From Rhodospirillaceae bacterium (GTDB lineage Bacteria; Pseudomonadota; Alphaproteobacteria; GCA-2731375), in contig JABIRL010000021.1 in the NCBI GenBank assembly GCA_018667855.1, forward strand, positions 1-33,058: a DNA stretch of 33,058 nt. Reading direction: 5' to 3'. The number at the start of each line of letters is the position of its first letter. The first letter of the stretch is position 1. The position numbers and the translations under genes are program-made. Below are positions 32,834-33,058 of the stretch, piece by piece. The notes beneath the pieces are model-generated. The model saw only the letters and a list, made by a program, of their open reading frames with translations, ran no database searches and was not told the DNA's origin.

Positions 32834-33058
32834 CTACTTTTTGGCGTCCACCGCCGCCACGATGGCGGGTGGCGACAGGGGCAACGCGTTGAAGCGTACG
32901 CCGGTTGCCGCCGAGACGGCATTACTGACCGCCGCCAGCGGCGGGATGATCGGCACTTCGCCCACGCCCCGAACACCGAACGGGTGCGTCGGATTGGGGA
33001 TTTCGATCAACACCGTATCGATCATGGGCAGATCTGATGCCACCGGCACCCGGTAATC
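32834..33058 (-). CDS. Xanthine dehydrogenase-family molybdopterin-binding subunit, C-terminal part
   Basis: Only the last 74 codons are in the window; the gene continues past its right edge. DYRVPVASDLP, FGVRGVGEVPIIPPLAAVSNAV and the ending GVRFNALPLSPPAIVAAV are the standard C-terminus of the large molybdenum subunit of xanthine dehydrogenase, aldehyde oxidase and CoxL-type hydroxylases. GVGE contains the conserved catalytic Glu near the molybdenum. Substrate cannot be told from this fragment. The MoaD-like gene follows it in what looks like one operon. Confidence 0.88.
   Translation of the reverse strand, partial: DYRVPVASDLPMIDTVLIEIPNPTHPFGVRGVGEVPIIPPLAAVSNAVSAATGVRFNALPLSPPAIVAAVDAKK

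Overview
The window looks like a GC-rich alphaproteobacterial chromosome, probably of Rhodospirillales type. The evidence is the block ileS-lspA-bamF (DUF3035)-two M16 peptidases-pgi-mutL, UbiK (BMFP) divergent from lgt, an NDUFAF7-like methyltransferase with pgeF, and a PAS_5-type protein. The assignment rests on gene families and gene order only. No rRNA, tRNA, CRISPR array, insertion sequence or prophage was seen.

Layout. Positions 1-140 hold a palindromic intergenic repeat. Positions 138-2809 carry two nearly identical acyl-CoA dehydrogenase genes in tandem on the minus strand; their leaders are duplicated too. Divergent from them (2973-5159, plus strand) is an apparent operon of a GrdB-like reductase gene with an in-frame TGA, followed by a class III CoA-transferase. 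From 5156 to 6996 come tadA (minus), then an RluB-type pseudouridine synthase and rsmD (plus). A second copy of the repeat lies between rsmD and mutL. From 17050 down to 7105 runs a long minus-strand cluster: ileS, lspA, bamF, two M16 peptidases, pgi, mutL. From 19649 down to 17279 are ubiK, a YbjN protein, proC and a PAS-domain ORF. On the plus strand, 19746-24373 holds lgt, an NDUFAF7-like methyltransferase, pgeF, an enolase-superfamily enzyme and a TauD-type dioxygenase. An RraA-like protein and a TPR/GT41 glycosyltransferase follow on the minus strand. An acyl-CoA dehydrogenase pair (27216-29592) precedes a catabolic-looking right end: two paralogous cupins, a protein with two ectoine-synthase-like domains, a two-domain VOC protein, a MoaD-like protein and the C-terminus of a xanthine-dehydrogenase-family molybdenum subunit.

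The main discovery candidate is the gene at 2973-3938. The TGA at 3522-3524 lies exactly where a catalytic Cys or Sec is expected (U-P-V-C). The reading frame and family homology continue past it for 138 codons, and a stem-loop that fits the bacterial SECIS pattern starts within 20 nt downstream. I read it as a selenoprotein of the glycine/sarcosine/betaine/proline reductase B family, without its usual GrdA/GrdC partners nearby. It is next to CoA-transferase and acyl-CoA dehydrogenase genes, and its promoter region holds an inverted repeat around a TATAAT box. Other points of interest are the double EctC-like protein, a 16-bp palindrome that supplies start codons to two divergent genes, and a PAS ORF without a canonical start in frame behind proC.

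Housekeeping themes are envelope lipoprotein maturation (lgt, lspA, bamF), peptidoglycan quality control (pgeF), translation (ileS, tadA, rsmD, rluB), mismatch repair (mutL) and proline synthesis (proC). The accessory themes are acyl-CoA oxidation and small-molecule catabolism.
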